A DNA stretch of 64,000 bases from Debaryomyces hansenii CBS767 (Eukaryota > Ascomycota > Pichiomycetes > Serinales > Debaryomycetaceae). Below are positions 29,865-40,076 of the stretch, piece after piece (positions within the stretch are counted from its first letter, which is position 1; every line of letters begins with the position of its first letter). Where the stretch lies: contig NC_006045.2 of NCBI RefSeq assembly GCF_000006445.2, positions 310,001 through 374,000 of the forward strand, written 5' to 3'. The translations under genes were made by a program, and so were the position numbers. The notes under the pieces are model-generated. The model searched no databases. It worked only from the letters and a program-made list of their open reading frames with translations, and was not told the origin of the DNA.

Positions 29865-31616
29865 ATGATACCTAAAAGATTGCTTGGACGCCAAGCGACG
29901 CGTCTTTTGGTAGGTATGATATTTTGCTTGCTTATATTTCACTTTGTTTATCGGTCATCGCCAAAGCCATTAGTGAATGGAGATGCTAGTTCTAGGGTTG
30001 TAACAGCTGCAGACCCACCTGAAGTTAAGGGAGAAGCTGGAGTGGAGAAAGCGAACTTGAAATCTATCAGAGATTACAGAGCCTTCTTTGACGGATTGGA
30101 AGCATACATGCCAAAATCACCATCGATTAAAGGCATGTATAAGACAAAACAGGCACCGGAAATAAAGTCAGAGAATGACGACTTTCTTTTGTCGAAGTCG
30201 TTATTGGAGAACGTGTTGGATATTCCAGATTCCACGTATCAGGAATTAAAGGATTCGCATTCGAGATATGTGGACATTCATATGAACAAGCTTATAGAGA
30301 ACTATGGGATCTCCACCTTTGGTAATATATTGAAGTCCGACCCTGAATGGGGGACATACGAGGGATCTTCGGGATATGTGATGGTTGGTGGTGGTAGATT
30401 TAATTGGTTGTCGTACCTTGTTATAAAGCAGATCAGAGCCACAGGATCTAAAATGCCGATTGAGTTGTTCATTGCTGCTGAGGAGGAGTATGAAAAAGAA
30501 TTCTGTGAAGAACTATTACCACGTTACAATGCACACTGTAATCTCTTTGATTCATCATTATCTGCCAACTTGAAGGAGAGATTCGATCTTGGTGGGTACC
30601 AACTCAAAATGTTGGCTATATTGAGTTCCAGATTTGAAAATGTCATGTACGTGGACTCCGATAATTTCCCGGCTAAAAATGTCGATTATATATTTGAAAG
30701 CGACTTATATAAAGAAAAGAATTTGATTTTATGGCCGGATGCATGGGGCCGTACCACCAACCCAAAATTCTACGAGATTGCTGGGGTCAAGGTCAAAGAA
30801 AATAAAGTTAGATATTCGGAATATGACAAGAAACAGGCAGAACGCGATGGCTTATCTGGTGTCAAGCCCTTGTCTGAGTATAACTTTGAGAATTCTGCGT
30901 TCCACGATTTTGAAGGTACCATACCTAATCCGACTTCTGAAACTGGTATGTTTGTGATTAACAAGACTTCTCATATGAAAACATTGCTTCTTTGCTTGTA
31001 CTATAATGTATTTGGGCCAAACTACTACTATCCATTATTAACCCAAGGGTCCGCTGGAGAAGGCGATAAAGAAACGTTTATCGCTGCTGCTCACGTTATG
31101 AATGAACCCTGGTTCCAAACGTTGAAGCAGTTCCAATTTACGGGGTATTTTTCCAAAGCGGATAATAACAATTTCGCGTCCAAAGCCTTAAGCCACTACG
31201 ATCCAGTCGGTTCGGCCGTAACGAAAGATAATCTCGATGTTGTATTTAATCATTTATCTTATCCTAAATACTATCCTAACTGGTTAGTTGATAATCATGA
31301 CTTGATCTATGAACAGCTGGGAGAACATATCCGTATGTATAGTGCCATTAACGATAATGTTGGGTACGATTTCGATTTAAGAGTATTGCAGTTCTTCACG
31401 CAAGGAATGTGCCCAAATTATTATGACCCAAAGACAGGAAAGGCCATTGATGGCGAAAATATTTACAAAAATAAAGAGTACATGGGGAAATACTTGCACT
31501 ATGTTTCGTCCGAAGAAGAGCTCGAAAGACAAAGATGCGACCAAGTTTTCCTTCCTCATTTGAAGTGGTTAAAGGAGACGACAAAGTTCCCAGAAAACCT
31601 GGTAGTAAATGTATAA
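29865..31616 (+). CDS. Alpha-1,2-mannosyltransferase, MNN2/MNN5 type (GT71)
   Basis: The 583-aa type II Golgi protein has a short basic tail, a signal anchor at about 13-30, a stem, then the catalytic domain. Typical blocks are GRFNWLSYLVIKQIRATGSK, the DxD motif in MYVDSDNFPA (Asp264-Ser-Asp266), and NLILWPDAWGRTTNPKFYEI. The Mnn2 family starts the alpha-1,2 branches on the long alpha-1,6 mannan backbone of N-glycans. The length agrees with Mnn2/Mnn5 (about 590 aa). With the MNN1-like gene at 10.5 kb it is the second GT71 gene of the window. Candida species have several MNN2 paralogues, so the exact member is open. Confidence 0.9.
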   Translation: MIPKRLLGRQATRLLVGMIFCLLIFHFVYRSSPKPLVNGDASSRVVTAADPPEVKGEAGVEKANLKSIRDYRAFFDGLEAYMPKSPSIKGMYKTKQAPEIKSENDDFLLSKSLLENVLDIPDSTYQELKDSHSRYVDIHMNKLIENYGISTFGNILKSDPEWGTYEGSSGYVMVGGGRFNWLSYLVIKQIRATGSKMPIELFIAAEEEYEKEFCEELLPRYNAHCNLFDSSLSANLKERFDLGGYQLKMLAILSSRFENVMYVDSDNFPAKNVDYIFESDLYKEKNLILWPDAWGRTTNPKFYEIAGVKVKENKVRYSEYDKKQAERDGLSGVKPLSEYNFENSAFHDFEGTIPNPTSETGMFVINKTSHMKTLLLCLYYNVFGPNYYYPLLTQGSAGEGDKETFIAAAHVMNEPWFQTLKQFQFTGYFSKADNNNFASKALSHYDPVGSAVTKDNLDVVFNHLSYPKYYPNWLVDNHDLIYEQLGEHIRMYSAINDNVGYDFDLRVLQFFTQGMCPNYYDPKTGKAIDGENIYKNKEYMGKYLHYVSSEEELERQRCDQVFLPHLKWLKETTKFPENLVVNV

Positions 31617-31944
31617 CATGGACACAGAAAATTCCATTTCAGTTATGTCTGGCGTTGTTACATAGGATCATGGTTTATTTACTTGAATATAGAATAATAG
31701 ATTTTGACAAATTTACTTTCAAATGATAGAAGTTACTTTTCCGTTATTGCGTTTCGGTGGGGGGAGGTAAGGCTGAAAAACGTAAGTTTCTTATTTCCGG
31801 GATATTCTTGCTCTTAATAAATTATCCATTCTCGGAAATATGTAGAAAACTCGATCCGATATACTGATATCTTTTTAATCAATTTTAATATATATAAGTC
31901 CAATACTTTATATTTTAAAATGCGTTGAATAGACCATAGGCATT
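31617..31944. other. Intergenic, MNN2-like 3' end and ATR1-like promoter
   Basis: These 328 bases include a G-rich word near 31757 (GGTGGGGGGAGG) and AT-rich sequence with TATATATAAG at 31889 before the transporter start. Nothing else is seen. Confidence 0.45.
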
Positions 31945-33552
31945 ATGGAAAGTTCATGTAGAGACAACATAGATTTAAATAGAGATGTTTCACAAGACTC
32001 AAATTATATTGAAGAGGATGAAATCCTGGAAATAAAGTCATCAATAAGTACTCTTAAACCAACCCCACCACCAGAAGAGATATCAGTGGGACGAGAAATA
32101 CTATTCTTGCTTTGTATGGCACTACAACAAATGTTAACCCAAGCAGGGGTAGCGCAGACAACTAACCCATCTACACCTATTGCAGAACAATTTGGGGTTG
32201 AAGATCTGAATGGAGAAAAATCATGGTTCACAGCATCTTATTCGCTTACGGTCGGTACATTTATCTTGATTGCAGGAAGATTGGGAGATATGTATGGGTA
32301 CAAGAAGATGTATTTGATAGGGTTTGCTTGGTTTGCATTATGGTCTTTAGTAGTCGGATTTTCCGGGTTTACAAAGTCTCAGATTTTTTTCGATGTTGCT
32401 AGAGCATTGCAAGGGATGGGCCCTGCATTATCTACGCCAAATGCCATGGCATTAGTCGGGCATTATTACCCAAAGGGTTTCAGAAAGGACCTCTGCATGT
32501 GTTTGTATGGAAGTGTGGCACCCACAGGGTTTATGTTAGGTGCACTTTTCAGCGGAATAGTTGCTCAGTTGGTAGATAGTATGGCTCTTCCTGGTGTGTT
32601 TCTAGGCTACTTTTTGATGGCAATAGTATGTGTTATATTTCTAGTAGTTGGGTACTTTGCAATTCCCGAAAATATTGGTAACGTTGATCCTGAGAAGGAG
32701 GAAGGTTCGTTCGATTGGCTAGGATCTTTCTTTGGTGTATCTGGACTCGTTTTAATAAATTTTGCGTGGAACCAGGGACCTAATGTTGGGTGGGATAAGC
32801 CATATGTGTACGTCTTATTGATAGTCGGATTTATACTGATAGGCTTATTTTTTGTGGCAGAAGGTAAAGTTAAAGACCCATTGGTACCATCTGCTGCATT
32901 AAAAGGTGAAACTGGCTTCGTCTTAGGTTGTATAGCTGCAGGATGGTCGTGTTTTGGGGTTTGGCTATATTATACTTTTCAATGGAACGAGTTCGTCGAT
33001 GGTCAGACAGCAATAATAGGAGGTGTCCATTTTGTTCCCGCAGCTATTGTTGGATATGTCGCTGCTGCTTTGACTGCAGTTCTATTACAAAAACTTCCTC
33101 TGTCAATCGTTATGCATTTTGCTATGTTGTTCTTCTTTGTGGGAATAGTTTTAATGGGTACAAGACCGGTAGGACAAATATATTGGACTCAGAAATTCTT
33201 CTCTTTGATAATTCAGAGTTTTGGTATGGATATGAGTTTTCCGGCTGCAACTGTTATCTTGTCAAATAGTCTTCCAAAAGCTCAACAAGGTATAGCCGCA
33301 TCATTAGTCGCAACATTTCAGAATTATGCAATTTCCATTGGTTTAGGAATCGCTGGAACCGTCGAGTATTACCAAACCAGGAACCTTCCAGATTCATTAG
33401 AGACGGATATTCATGGTTTTAGAGTAGCATTCTACATGGGAATGGGTTTAGCAGGTTGTGGAGTTGTCCTTTCTTTAATTTTTATTTTAAAGCAAGCTAA
33501 GGATAATGCACAACGCCGGAAGTTAGAAAAATCCGAAAAACCTGCAGTATAG
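31945..33552 (+). CDS. MFS drug/boron exporter, DHA2 family (ATR1-like)
   Basis: The 535-aa membrane protein has a cytosolic N-terminal tail of about 48 residues and an estimated fourteen helices. The MFS motif A is present as AGRLGDMYGYKK after helix 2, and a motif-C-like GSVAPTGFMLGALFSG lies in helix 5. The order and block NAMALVGHYYPKG point to the group of yeast Atr1, YMR279C and YOR378W. Those members export aminotriazole and borate at the plasma membrane. The substrate here is not shown by sequence. Confidence 0.85.
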   Translation: MESSCRDNIDLNRDVSQDSNYIEEDEILEIKSSISTLKPTPPPEEISVGREILFLLCMALQQMLTQAGVAQTTNPSTPIAEQFGVEDLNGEKSWFTASYSLTVGTFILIAGRLGDMYGYKKMYLIGFAWFALWSLVVGFSGFTKSQIFFDVARALQGMGPALSTPNAMALVGHYYPKGFRKDLCMCLYGSVAPTGFMLGALFSGIVAQLVDSMALPGVFLGYFLMAIVCVIFLVVGYFAIPENIGNVDPEKEEGSFDWLGSFFGVSGLVLINFAWNQGPNVGWDKPYVYVLLIVGFILIGLFFVAEGKVKDPLVPSAALKGETGFVLGCIAAGWSCFGVWLYYTFQWNEFVDGQTAIIGGVHFVPAAIVGYVAAALTAVLLQKLPLSIVMHFAMLFFFVGIVLMGTRPVGQIYWTQKFFSLIIQSFGMDMSFPAATVILSNSLPKAQQGIAASLVATFQNYAISIGLGIAGTVEYYQTRNLPDSLETDIHGFRVAFYMGMGLAGCGVVLSLIFILKQAKDNAQRRKLEKSEKPAV

Positions 33553-33727
33553 TAGGTAACTTTGATCTTAGTAACTGTTATATTGTGTATATAGAGATCT
33601 ATGTTTAACTTAATCTAATTCACTATTGTGCAACAAGTATCGCGACTTTTAAAAGAAAGTGTGCTACAAAAGGGGTTGACTTTCAAGATCAATATGAACT
33701 AACAGATCCTTCAATTGTCACCATAAT

Positions 33728-34642
33728 ATGAGTAATTCTGTATTAAGATCACCATTAACCCATTCATTGAATATAGCCCTTATCCAATTGAAGGCAGGAG
33801 CTGACAAAGCAGCAAATTTGTCAAAGGTAACCAAATTTATTGACTCAGCAGTTAAGACCAGTAATGTTGGAAAATTACATTTAGTAGTCTTACCAGAATG
33901 TTTTAACTCACCATACGCTGTTGATCAGTTTCGCAATTATGCTGAATTGATACCATCCGGTGAAACCACTAATTTATTGTCGTCATTGGCAAAGAAGCAT
34001 GGTATTTTTATTGTTGGAGGATCTATTCCAGAGTTGGATCAAGAGAATGATAAGATTTTTAATACATCATTGACGTTTTCACCAGAGGGAAAAATTATTG
34101 CTAAGCACCGTAAAGTTCACTTATTTGATATTGATATCCCTGGAGGAATTACTTTTAAAGAACTGGTAACTTTAAGTGCTGGAGATAAGGCCACAGTTTT
34201 CAAATTAGGTGAATTTGGAAACGTTGGTTTAGGAATTTGCTATGATATTAGATTCCCCGAGTTAGCCATGATTGCATCTCGTAATCCTTATAATTCCTTT
34301 GCTATGTTCTACCCAGGTGCATTCAATACAACCACAGGGCCTTTGCACTGGCATTTATTGGCAAAGGCTAGAGCAGTAGACAATGAAATGTTCACTATTT
34401 TATGTAGTCCTGCCAGAGATGTTGGTGGCGGTGGATATCAAGCATATGGACATTCATTAGTGGTAGATCCATACGGTGCAATTATAGCTGAAGCAGGAGA
34501 AGAAGAAGAGATTTTATTCGCTACTTTAGATAAAGAATTGTTGCCTAAAGCTCGAGAAGGGATACCGGTACATTATCAAAGAAAATTTGACGTTTACGAC
34601 GATTTTGTTGGTAATGGAGGTGTAAAAGTCAGTGATTTATAG
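33728..34642 (+). CDS. NIT3: Omega-amidase / deaminated glutathione amidase, Nit family
   Basis: The 304-aa protein has the complete nitrilase triad: Glu57 in VLPECFNSPY, Lys129 in KHRKVHLFD and Cys171 in GLGICYDIRFPE. The pattern and length (yeast Nit3 is 291 aa) fit the Nit2/Nit3 branch, which removes the amide from alpha-ketoglutaramate or from deaminated glutathione as metabolite repair. The long loop DIPGGITFKE is typical. There is no clear targeting peptide. It converges on the hydrolase gene, with only 16 bases between the stops, so the transcripts probably overlap. Confidence 0.9.
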   Translation: MSNSVLRSPLTHSLNIALIQLKAGADKAANLSKVTKFIDSAVKTSNVGKLHLVVLPECFNSPYAVDQFRNYAELIPSGETTNLLSSLAKKHGIFIVGGSIPELDQENDKIFNTSLTFSPEGKIIAKHRKVHLFDIDIPGGITFKELVTLSAGDKATVFKLGEFGNVGLGICYDIRFPELAMIASRNPYNSFAMFYPGAFNTTTGPLHWHLLAKARAVDNEMFTILCSPARDVGGGGYQAYGHSLVVDPYGAIIAEAGEEEEILFATLDKELLPKAREGIPVHYQRKFDVYDDFVGNGGVKVSDL

Positions 34643-34658
34643 ATACATAACGTACATA

Positions 34659-35702
34659 TCAGAACTCTCCGTCTTCGTTCTTTTCAATAAAGTCAACTAA
34701 TATTTCCATAAATTCTGTTGGCTTTTCACTGATAACCCAGTGACCAGAATCAACGTCTCTAACATCGAAATTAGGGAAATATTTTCCAATATCAGGGATG
34801 ATCTCGTCAGGAACATAGGATGATTGAGTTCCTCTTACAACCAACAATGGCCCTTTTGACCATCTAGAGATATTCAGGTCGTAAGGCCAGCCAGAAATAT
34901 ACCCTTCTGTAATGGCCTTATTTATAGTCTCTAACGGAACTCTTGATGTAATAACATCATTAGCTTTACCTCTATGAAGATTGGTAATTAAAAATTGACG
35001 GATTTCTTTAGAAGGTTCAACCTTTGCTAATTGTGCATCCACATCCTTTATGTTGGTATATTTATATTGTTCTAATGCAATTCTTAATTGTCTAATGTAT
35101 TTAGTGAACGATGAAACTGAAGTCATAGTTAAATCAACAGGAGCATTATCTACCGAGACAACCATCTTTGGTAAGTCTGGACGACGTAAGGCCAATGCCA
35201 TGACCGTTTTAGCTCCCATAGAATGTCCGATTATAATAGGTTTAGCATTTTCTGGAAACTTGGCTTGTTCAATGAAATTCTCAACATCAGCAGATAAAGA
35301 AGGATAATCCAACCTATTTATATGGGGAGATTGTCCGAAGTTACGCAAGTCCAAACAATAAACGTCTCTTTCAAGTCTTGTGGCCAATTTCTTTGCTACT
35401 GTTCTATTGTTAATTTTGGATCCGAATAATCCATGCAATATGATTAATGGGGATCTAGTAACTGATGGTTCCTCCTGAGGGGAGTGTTTGTCATAAGCAA
35501 GATCAACTGTCTCAATAGATCCATCGGTAGCTAATGCATCCCCCAAATAAGAAGCAGAGTTGCTTGCATATGAAGATTGAGTTCCATCGTAATGAATATT
35601 TGATTTTGTTGAATAATTCTTAAAACCGAGCGAGCTACTAGGTTTACTCACACGAGGGAAACTTTTCAAACTGGCGAATAGAGATGTAGGCCTAAGTAAC
35701 AT
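34659..35702 (-). CDS. Mitochondrial alpha/beta hydrolase, ABHD11 family (IMO32/EAT1 type)
   Basis: The 347-aa protein begins with a Ser/Arg/Lys-rich presequence (MLLRPTSLFASLKSFPRVSK) suggesting mitochondrial import. The hydrolase core starts with LIILHGLFGSK (oxyanion HG). The nucleophile Ser161 is in IIGHSMGAKT and the catalytic His, about 321, in DSGHWV. This matches the ABHD11 family, which in yeasts includes Imo32 and the ethanol acetyltransferase Eat1 that makes ethyl acetate. Sequence alone does not separate these two. The length fits both. Confidence 0.85.
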   Translation of the reverse strand: MLLRPTSLFASLKSFPRVSKPSSSLGFKNYSTKSNIHYDGTQSSYASNSASYLGDALATDGSIETVDLAYDKHSPQEEPSVTRSPLIILHGLFGSKINNRTVAKKLATRLERDVYCLDLRNFGQSPHINRLDYPSLSADVENFIEQAKFPENAKPIIIGHSMGAKTVMALALRRPDLPKMVVSVDNAPVDLTMTSVSSFTKYIRQLRIALEQYKYTNIKDVDAQLAKVEPSKEIRQFLITNLHRGKANDVITSRVPLETINKAITEGYISGWPYDLNISRWSKGPLLVVRGTQSSYVPDEIIPDIGKYFPNFDVRDVDSGHWVISEKPTEFMEILVDFIEKNEDGEF

Positions 35703-36079
35703 GTTTATGAATTAGAATATTCTATTATCTGATCAAAGAAACCTAGTTTCCATAGATTTGAGAACAGAGAAACGTGAGAAACGTTAAACCGTTAGCGAGT
35801 CTCAAGCGAGAAGGTTCTACAATTTACACATAAAATTGATAATATAAGGATTTAAATCATAGTATAGTACAATACAATAATTCTATACCATGGTCAGTTG
35901 ATACAAATAGATCGAATTGATAAAAGCAAACCAATAGAGTCTTTCTGTGACCGTAGGCTTACTCCGATGACCTAGCTTTTGAAAATATCTTACGGCCGTA
36001 AGAAATGATATATATTTGATGCATAAGTTTGAAGATCTAAAAATTTGCAACAAACTAGATATCATCATACAGGTAAATC
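35703..36079. promoter_or_regulatory. Divergent promoter, hydrolase / ABC transporter
   Basis: These 377 bases lie between divergent ATGs. TTACGGCCGTAA, a 12-base perfect palindrome, is at 35991-36002, about 80 bases before the ABC gene. It has the CGG/CCG core favoured by zinc-cluster regulators. No factor is assigned. Confidence 0.5.
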
Positions 36080-37960
36080 ATGATATCTATAAGTAACCCA
36101 ATGAAGGTCAATTCTTTTGAATGGTCAGAAATTTCGTTGTATCTTCCTTCAAAAAGGAATGAAGAAGAAGTATGCTTGTTGGATAATGTGAGCGGACTGA
36201 TGAAACCTGGGGAAATCATGGCTCTTATGGGCCCATCAGGTTCGGGTAAGACTACGTTATTAAATAGATTATCGAATAGAAGCAATCCTAAGTCTTCAAA
36301 ACAAACAGGAGAGATCTTAATCAACAAAGAGGTGGCTACACTGGCAGAACTTAAGGAAGTTTCGAACTATGTGGAGCAAGAAGATTCGCTAATAGGCTCA
36401 TTAACAGTTAAAGAGACGGTAGAATTCAGTGCTAAGTTTGCAAATATTCCGAAGCGGTTCAGAGGTGATTTAGTGGACGGTATCATTCGTCTTTTAGGTT
36501 TAGAGAATCAAAAAAATTTGAAAATTGGAACACCCTTACTGAAAGGGATTTCGGGTGGTCAAAAGAGAAGAACAAGCATTGCATCTCAAGTATTAAGCAA
36601 ACCACAAATATTATTTTTGGATGAGCCTACATCAGGCTTAGATTCAGTAGCTTCAAGAGAGGTTATTAACACTTTGAAGAAGATTGCAATCAGCGAAAAG
36701 ATAATTGTAATTGCATCAATTCATCAACCTTCAACATCAACGTTTCAATTGTTTGACAAAGTTTTGTTTTTGTCTAAAGGGAAACCTATATATAACAGCA
36801 AAGTTTCAGAAATTCCAGCATATTTTGAATCCATTCATTATGGAATCCCTCAATATCATAATCCTTCGGAATATATTCTAGATCTTATTAACACGGATTT
36901 TTCAAATAATCTCGCTAGTGATGAAGAGTCAACTATAGGTGATAAAGAGATGATTGTTCAAGATTTAGTTAACAAATGGCGTAAAGTAGAAGAACGTCAG
37001 AAGGCATCGCAAGTGGATGAAGACTACACCAACCTTCAATCTGAAAAATCGTCTCAGATGTATGAAAATGAATATTTATTACCGTGCATTCGATTCAAAA
37101 ATATTCTTGTTAGAGAAAGTATCCGTACTGGTATTTTATTACAAAGATTGCTAATAAAATCGAGACGGGATGTTTTGGCGTACTATGTAAGAATTATTAT
37201 GTACCTAGGTCTAGCCATCTTAATGGGGACAGTTTGGCTAAGACTAGATAATAATCAAGACAATATTCAGCCTTTTACTAATGCAATTTTCTTCTCAGGT
37301 GCCTTTATGTCATTTATGTCGGTTGCATACATTCCCTCTTTTATTGAAGATTATTCTAGTTATAAGAAAGAAAAGATGAATGGTGATTATGGTCCGTTTG
37401 CGTTTGTTTTTTCAAATTTCATTATTGGTATACCATTTTTATTTGTAATTAGTTTGCTATTCAGTATTGTGACCTACTTTATGTGCCATTTCCATGATAG
37501 TTCACAAGGCTTTGGGTATTATGTTATGTGGTTATTCCTTGATTTACTTGCAGCTGAATCGATGACAGTGTTCATTGCCTCTGTTTTCCCCAATTTTGTT
37601 GTATCTTTGGCCTTGACAGCATTTGCAAATGGGTTATGGATGTCTGTTGGCGGCTTCTTGGTTAGCAGTAAGATCTTGAATGACTTTTGGTATTACACGT
37701 TCTATTGGATTAATTACCAAAGATATGTTTTTCAAGGAATGATGTTTAACGAGTTTGAACAACGTATATTTGACTGCGATTCAAATTGTCACTGCTTATA
37801 TGAATCAAGTTTATCTGATCAATGTAAGATCGCAGGCACAGCAGTGTTAGAGAATCTAGGATATTCCCACAGCGACAAAGGCCTTTGGATTGGAATATTA
37901 ATTGTATTAATATTTGTATTTAGGTTGGGGAGTTACGTTGGTTTAAAGTTGAGAAAGTGA
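36080..37960 (+). CDS. ABCG-type half transporter
   Basis: The 626-aa protein has the reverse order of the ABCG/White group, with the nucleotide domain first and membrane domain last. Walker A is GPSGSGKT (51-58), the signature GISGGQKRR (156-164), Walker B ILFLDEPTSG and the H-loop IASIHQPS. About six helices follow from residue 370, and the loop between the last two carries a cysteine cluster (FDCDSNCHCLYE). Half transporters act as dimers, moving sterols, lipids or drugs. It is shorter than full PDR pumps (about 1,500 aa). A later Met at 36101 (MKVNSFEW) is also a plausible start. Substrate unknown. Confidence 0.88.
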   Translation: MISISNPMKVNSFEWSEISLYLPSKRNEEEVCLLDNVSGLMKPGEIMALMGPSGSGKTTLLNRLSNRSNPKSSKQTGEILINKEVATLAELKEVSNYVEQEDSLIGSLTVKETVEFSAKFANIPKRFRGDLVDGIIRLLGLENQKNLKIGTPLLKGISGGQKRRTSIASQVLSKPQILFLDEPTSGLDSVASREVINTLKKIAISEKIIVIASIHQPSTSTFQLFDKVLFLSKGKPIYNSKVSEIPAYFESIHYGIPQYHNPSEYILDLINTDFSNNLASDEESTIGDKEMIVQDLVNKWRKVEERQKASQVDEDYTNLQSEKSSQMYENEYLLPCIRFKNILVRESIRTGILLQRLLIKSRRDVLAYYVRIIMYLGLAILMGTVWLRLDNNQDNIQPFTNAIFFSGAFMSFMSVAYIPSFIEDYSSYKKEKMNGDYGPFAFVFSNFIIGIPFLFVISLLFSIVTYFMCHFHDSSQGFGYYVMWLFLDLLAAESMTVFIASVFPNFVVSLALTAFANGLWMSVGGFLVSSKILNDFWYYTFYWINYQRYVFQGMMFNEFEQRIFDCDSNCHCLYESSLSDQCKIAGTAVLENLGYSHSDKGLWIGILIVLIFVFRLGSYVGLKLRK

Positions 37961-38149
37961 CTATTATACAATTGAATATATTTTTATGCGCTTTTGTAGA
38001 AAACATTCGTCAACCAAAAGAAAGAATTGCAACCATGACTAACTGAGTACATATCGAAAACTACAGCTCTAATCTTTTATATATTTATTAATTTAAAAAT
38101 ACACTAGAATAAACCATAAAATTTGAGAAAAAGCGACGTAAAAAAAAAC

Positions 38150-39064
38150 CTAATCCATTAACTTCACATAATTTGATGGACAAATACCAACTTGTCCATT
38201 TGATCTTTTTGCTTGCCACCATTTACCATCAATATCATCCACTTCCAAAAGTTCATCTTTGGCAAAGGAAATTTCATTAATATCTTCTGGATTGGCGTCA
38301 TAGCTATATAAGGCCTTGGCTTTATACCTGAATACATTGCCGGTATCGTTGACAGAATTGGTATCGTTATAAACAGTCTGTCTTTTGTTACTGGTCAAGT
38401 CCCTGCTTTGATGCACGTCAGACGACGAAAAGTTTTCCAAGCCATTTAATTGTGACGAGGACATGTATGGGGTATTGACGGACTTGTTGTTCGTAGTGAG
38501 TTGAGATTGTCTCAAATTGTTGTCCTGGAACTGAGTGTTTCCTTGGGACGACGAATATCTCTTGTATTCCACCTCGTCGTCGATGTCTCCATCGGCAGCC
38601 TTGTTATCGGCCGAGGGTAAGTGGCCATGATTGTGCGAATGTGTCTTCAACGAGAACGAATCAATGAACTGGTTTGTAGGAGACTCTGGATGGCCCCCGA
38701 AGTATAAGATCCAGATCAAGTTCAACATCGACAACAAAATACATCCCGCAGCGCAACACAACATTCCCGAGTCTCCTGTCTTGTAGATCAAGTGGTTGGT
38801 CGAGTTGGTGGAATATACAAACGCAATCGATAACAACCCCACCAAAGTGAACTTGTACAACTCGATCGTGTTGTACAAGTACAACACCGTGATCACCACC
38901 ATTATTACCAACTGATACATTATGCCCCACCAACTGAAATGGGGGAATTTGTCCTGATTCGATGCTCCGGCCCCTGCAATAGATATAATCCATGCTATCA
39001 ACCCAAACGACAACGTGGATATAGCAAATGGGTCTCCGATAAAGTTCGATATGCTGAACGACAT
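38150..39064 (-). CDS. SHO1: Osmosensor adaptor Sho1
   Basis: The 304-aa protein has four close-packed membrane helices (about 13-33, 45-64, 70-88 and 101-122) with very short loops. A long Ser/Asn-rich cytosolic linker follows, then a C-terminal SH3 domain (about 244-304: KAKALYSYDANPEDINEISF, then GKWWQAKRSNGQVGICPSNY). This is exactly the Sho1 plan. Sho1 senses osmotic change at the plasma membrane and docks Pbs2 and Ste11 to activate the Hog1 MAP kinase pathway. The length is a little under yeast Sho1 (367 aa) because the linker is shorter. Confidence 0.95.
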   Translation of the reverse strand: MSFSISNFIGDPFAISTLSFGLIAWIISIAGAGASNQDKFPHFSWWGIMYQLVIMVVITVLYLYNTIELYKFTLVGLLSIAFVYSTNSTNHLIYKTGDSGMLCCAAGCILLSMLNLIWILYFGGHPESPTNQFIDSFSLKTHSHNHGHLPSADNKAADGDIDDEVEYKRYSSSQGNTQFQDNNLRQSQLTTNNKSVNTPYMSSSQLNGLENFSSSDVHQSRDLTSNKRQTVYNDTNSVNDTGNVFRYKAKALYSYDANPEDINEISFAKDELLEVDDIDGKWWQAKRSNGQVGICPSNYVKLMD

Positions 39065-39787
39065 TATATTCGTGTTTTCAACCTTCGAGTGTTTCTTAGA
39101 ATGCGTTTTTGAGCGTTTTTCGATCTACTGTTTTAAAGCGAATGTTTAGCAAATATAAGTTTCTCAAGCAAAATGTACAATAATCACTAATCTTAGTTTA
39201 TCAATATACCAATGACCTGCTGTAACCTGCTGCTAGAATAACCCCAAAAAATGTATAAAAACCAATCTTTAAATCCAAATCTAAACAACAATACTCAAAT
39301 CAATATTAGATCTACTAAATTTTTTATGTACCATAATAATTACACAATTATAGGTCGGTTAAAAAAGCGTGTATTTTTATCATACGCGATTTTTAAGCGG
39401 TCCAAGTCTAGACTTGGTTTTTGAGACACGGCAGAATGGCAGTCTAGGCCGATTATGCGGTACGGATGCTGGTGTAGAGATCGGAGGATAACGGCCTGGA
39501 AGGACTTGGAAAGCAGTTAGGAGAATAACGTGCTTGAAGTGCGCTGGGGGATAATTAATTTGCTCACGGAAAATTTAATAGCGCGGTACTTCATCTCCAG
39601 CCAATGCAAACGAAGCAAAAGGGGAATAGGTCACTAATGTTGTCTTAAGGAAGTATGCGATGAGAATATGTGAGACTCATATAGGTGTCTTCCGGAACAA
39701 CTCAAGGGCGTTTGGTACTACTGTGTCTATACGAGGATCATGATCCGCCGAAACGACCTAATGGCTGTATCAGTTGAAGTATGGGGT

Positions 39788-39874
39788 TTAGGGTTTAGGA
39801 ATAAGAATTACAGATTGTACAGAGATAGAGTACTGTTAGGGGAATTCAAGCGCCATAAGTTAGCGGAGTTAGGG
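39788..39874 (+). promoter_or_regulatory. Cluster of TTAGGG (Tbf1-type) sites
   Basis: TTAGGG occurs at 39788, 39836 and 39869, all in the same direction. A near copy TTAGGA at 39795 makes the first a GGGTTTAGGGTTTAGG double site. TTAGGG is the core bound by Tbf1 in yeasts. The cluster lies about 370-450 bases upstream of the alternative oxidase ATG. Confidence 0.5.
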
Positions 39875-40068
39875 AGACTAAACTTAAAGCGAATGGCTAA
39901 TGTACGAGGACGATTAATTAGAAAGTACGGCCGTGCGGCTTCGTCACGCAGAAGGCTGCAACAGGAAAGGATGCGGAGATACCTTTTACTGTGATAGTCA
40001 TACACACAGACTGGACTAACGGACTTTAACGGCTGGGTGGAAACGGTTAAAATAACACACTTGTGAAC

Positions 40069-40076
40069 TATATAAA
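40069..40076 (+). promoter_or_regulatory. TATA box of the alternative oxidase gene
   Basis: TATATAAA, a consensus TATA element, lies 167 bases upstream of the ATG at 40243, a normal distance in yeast. Confidence 0.55.

Noticed and set aside
39740..39994. 84-codon Arg-rich frame upstream of alternative oxidase
   Set aside because: Very basic, no recognisable motif, and overlaps the TTAGGG cluster. Better read as promoter sequence.
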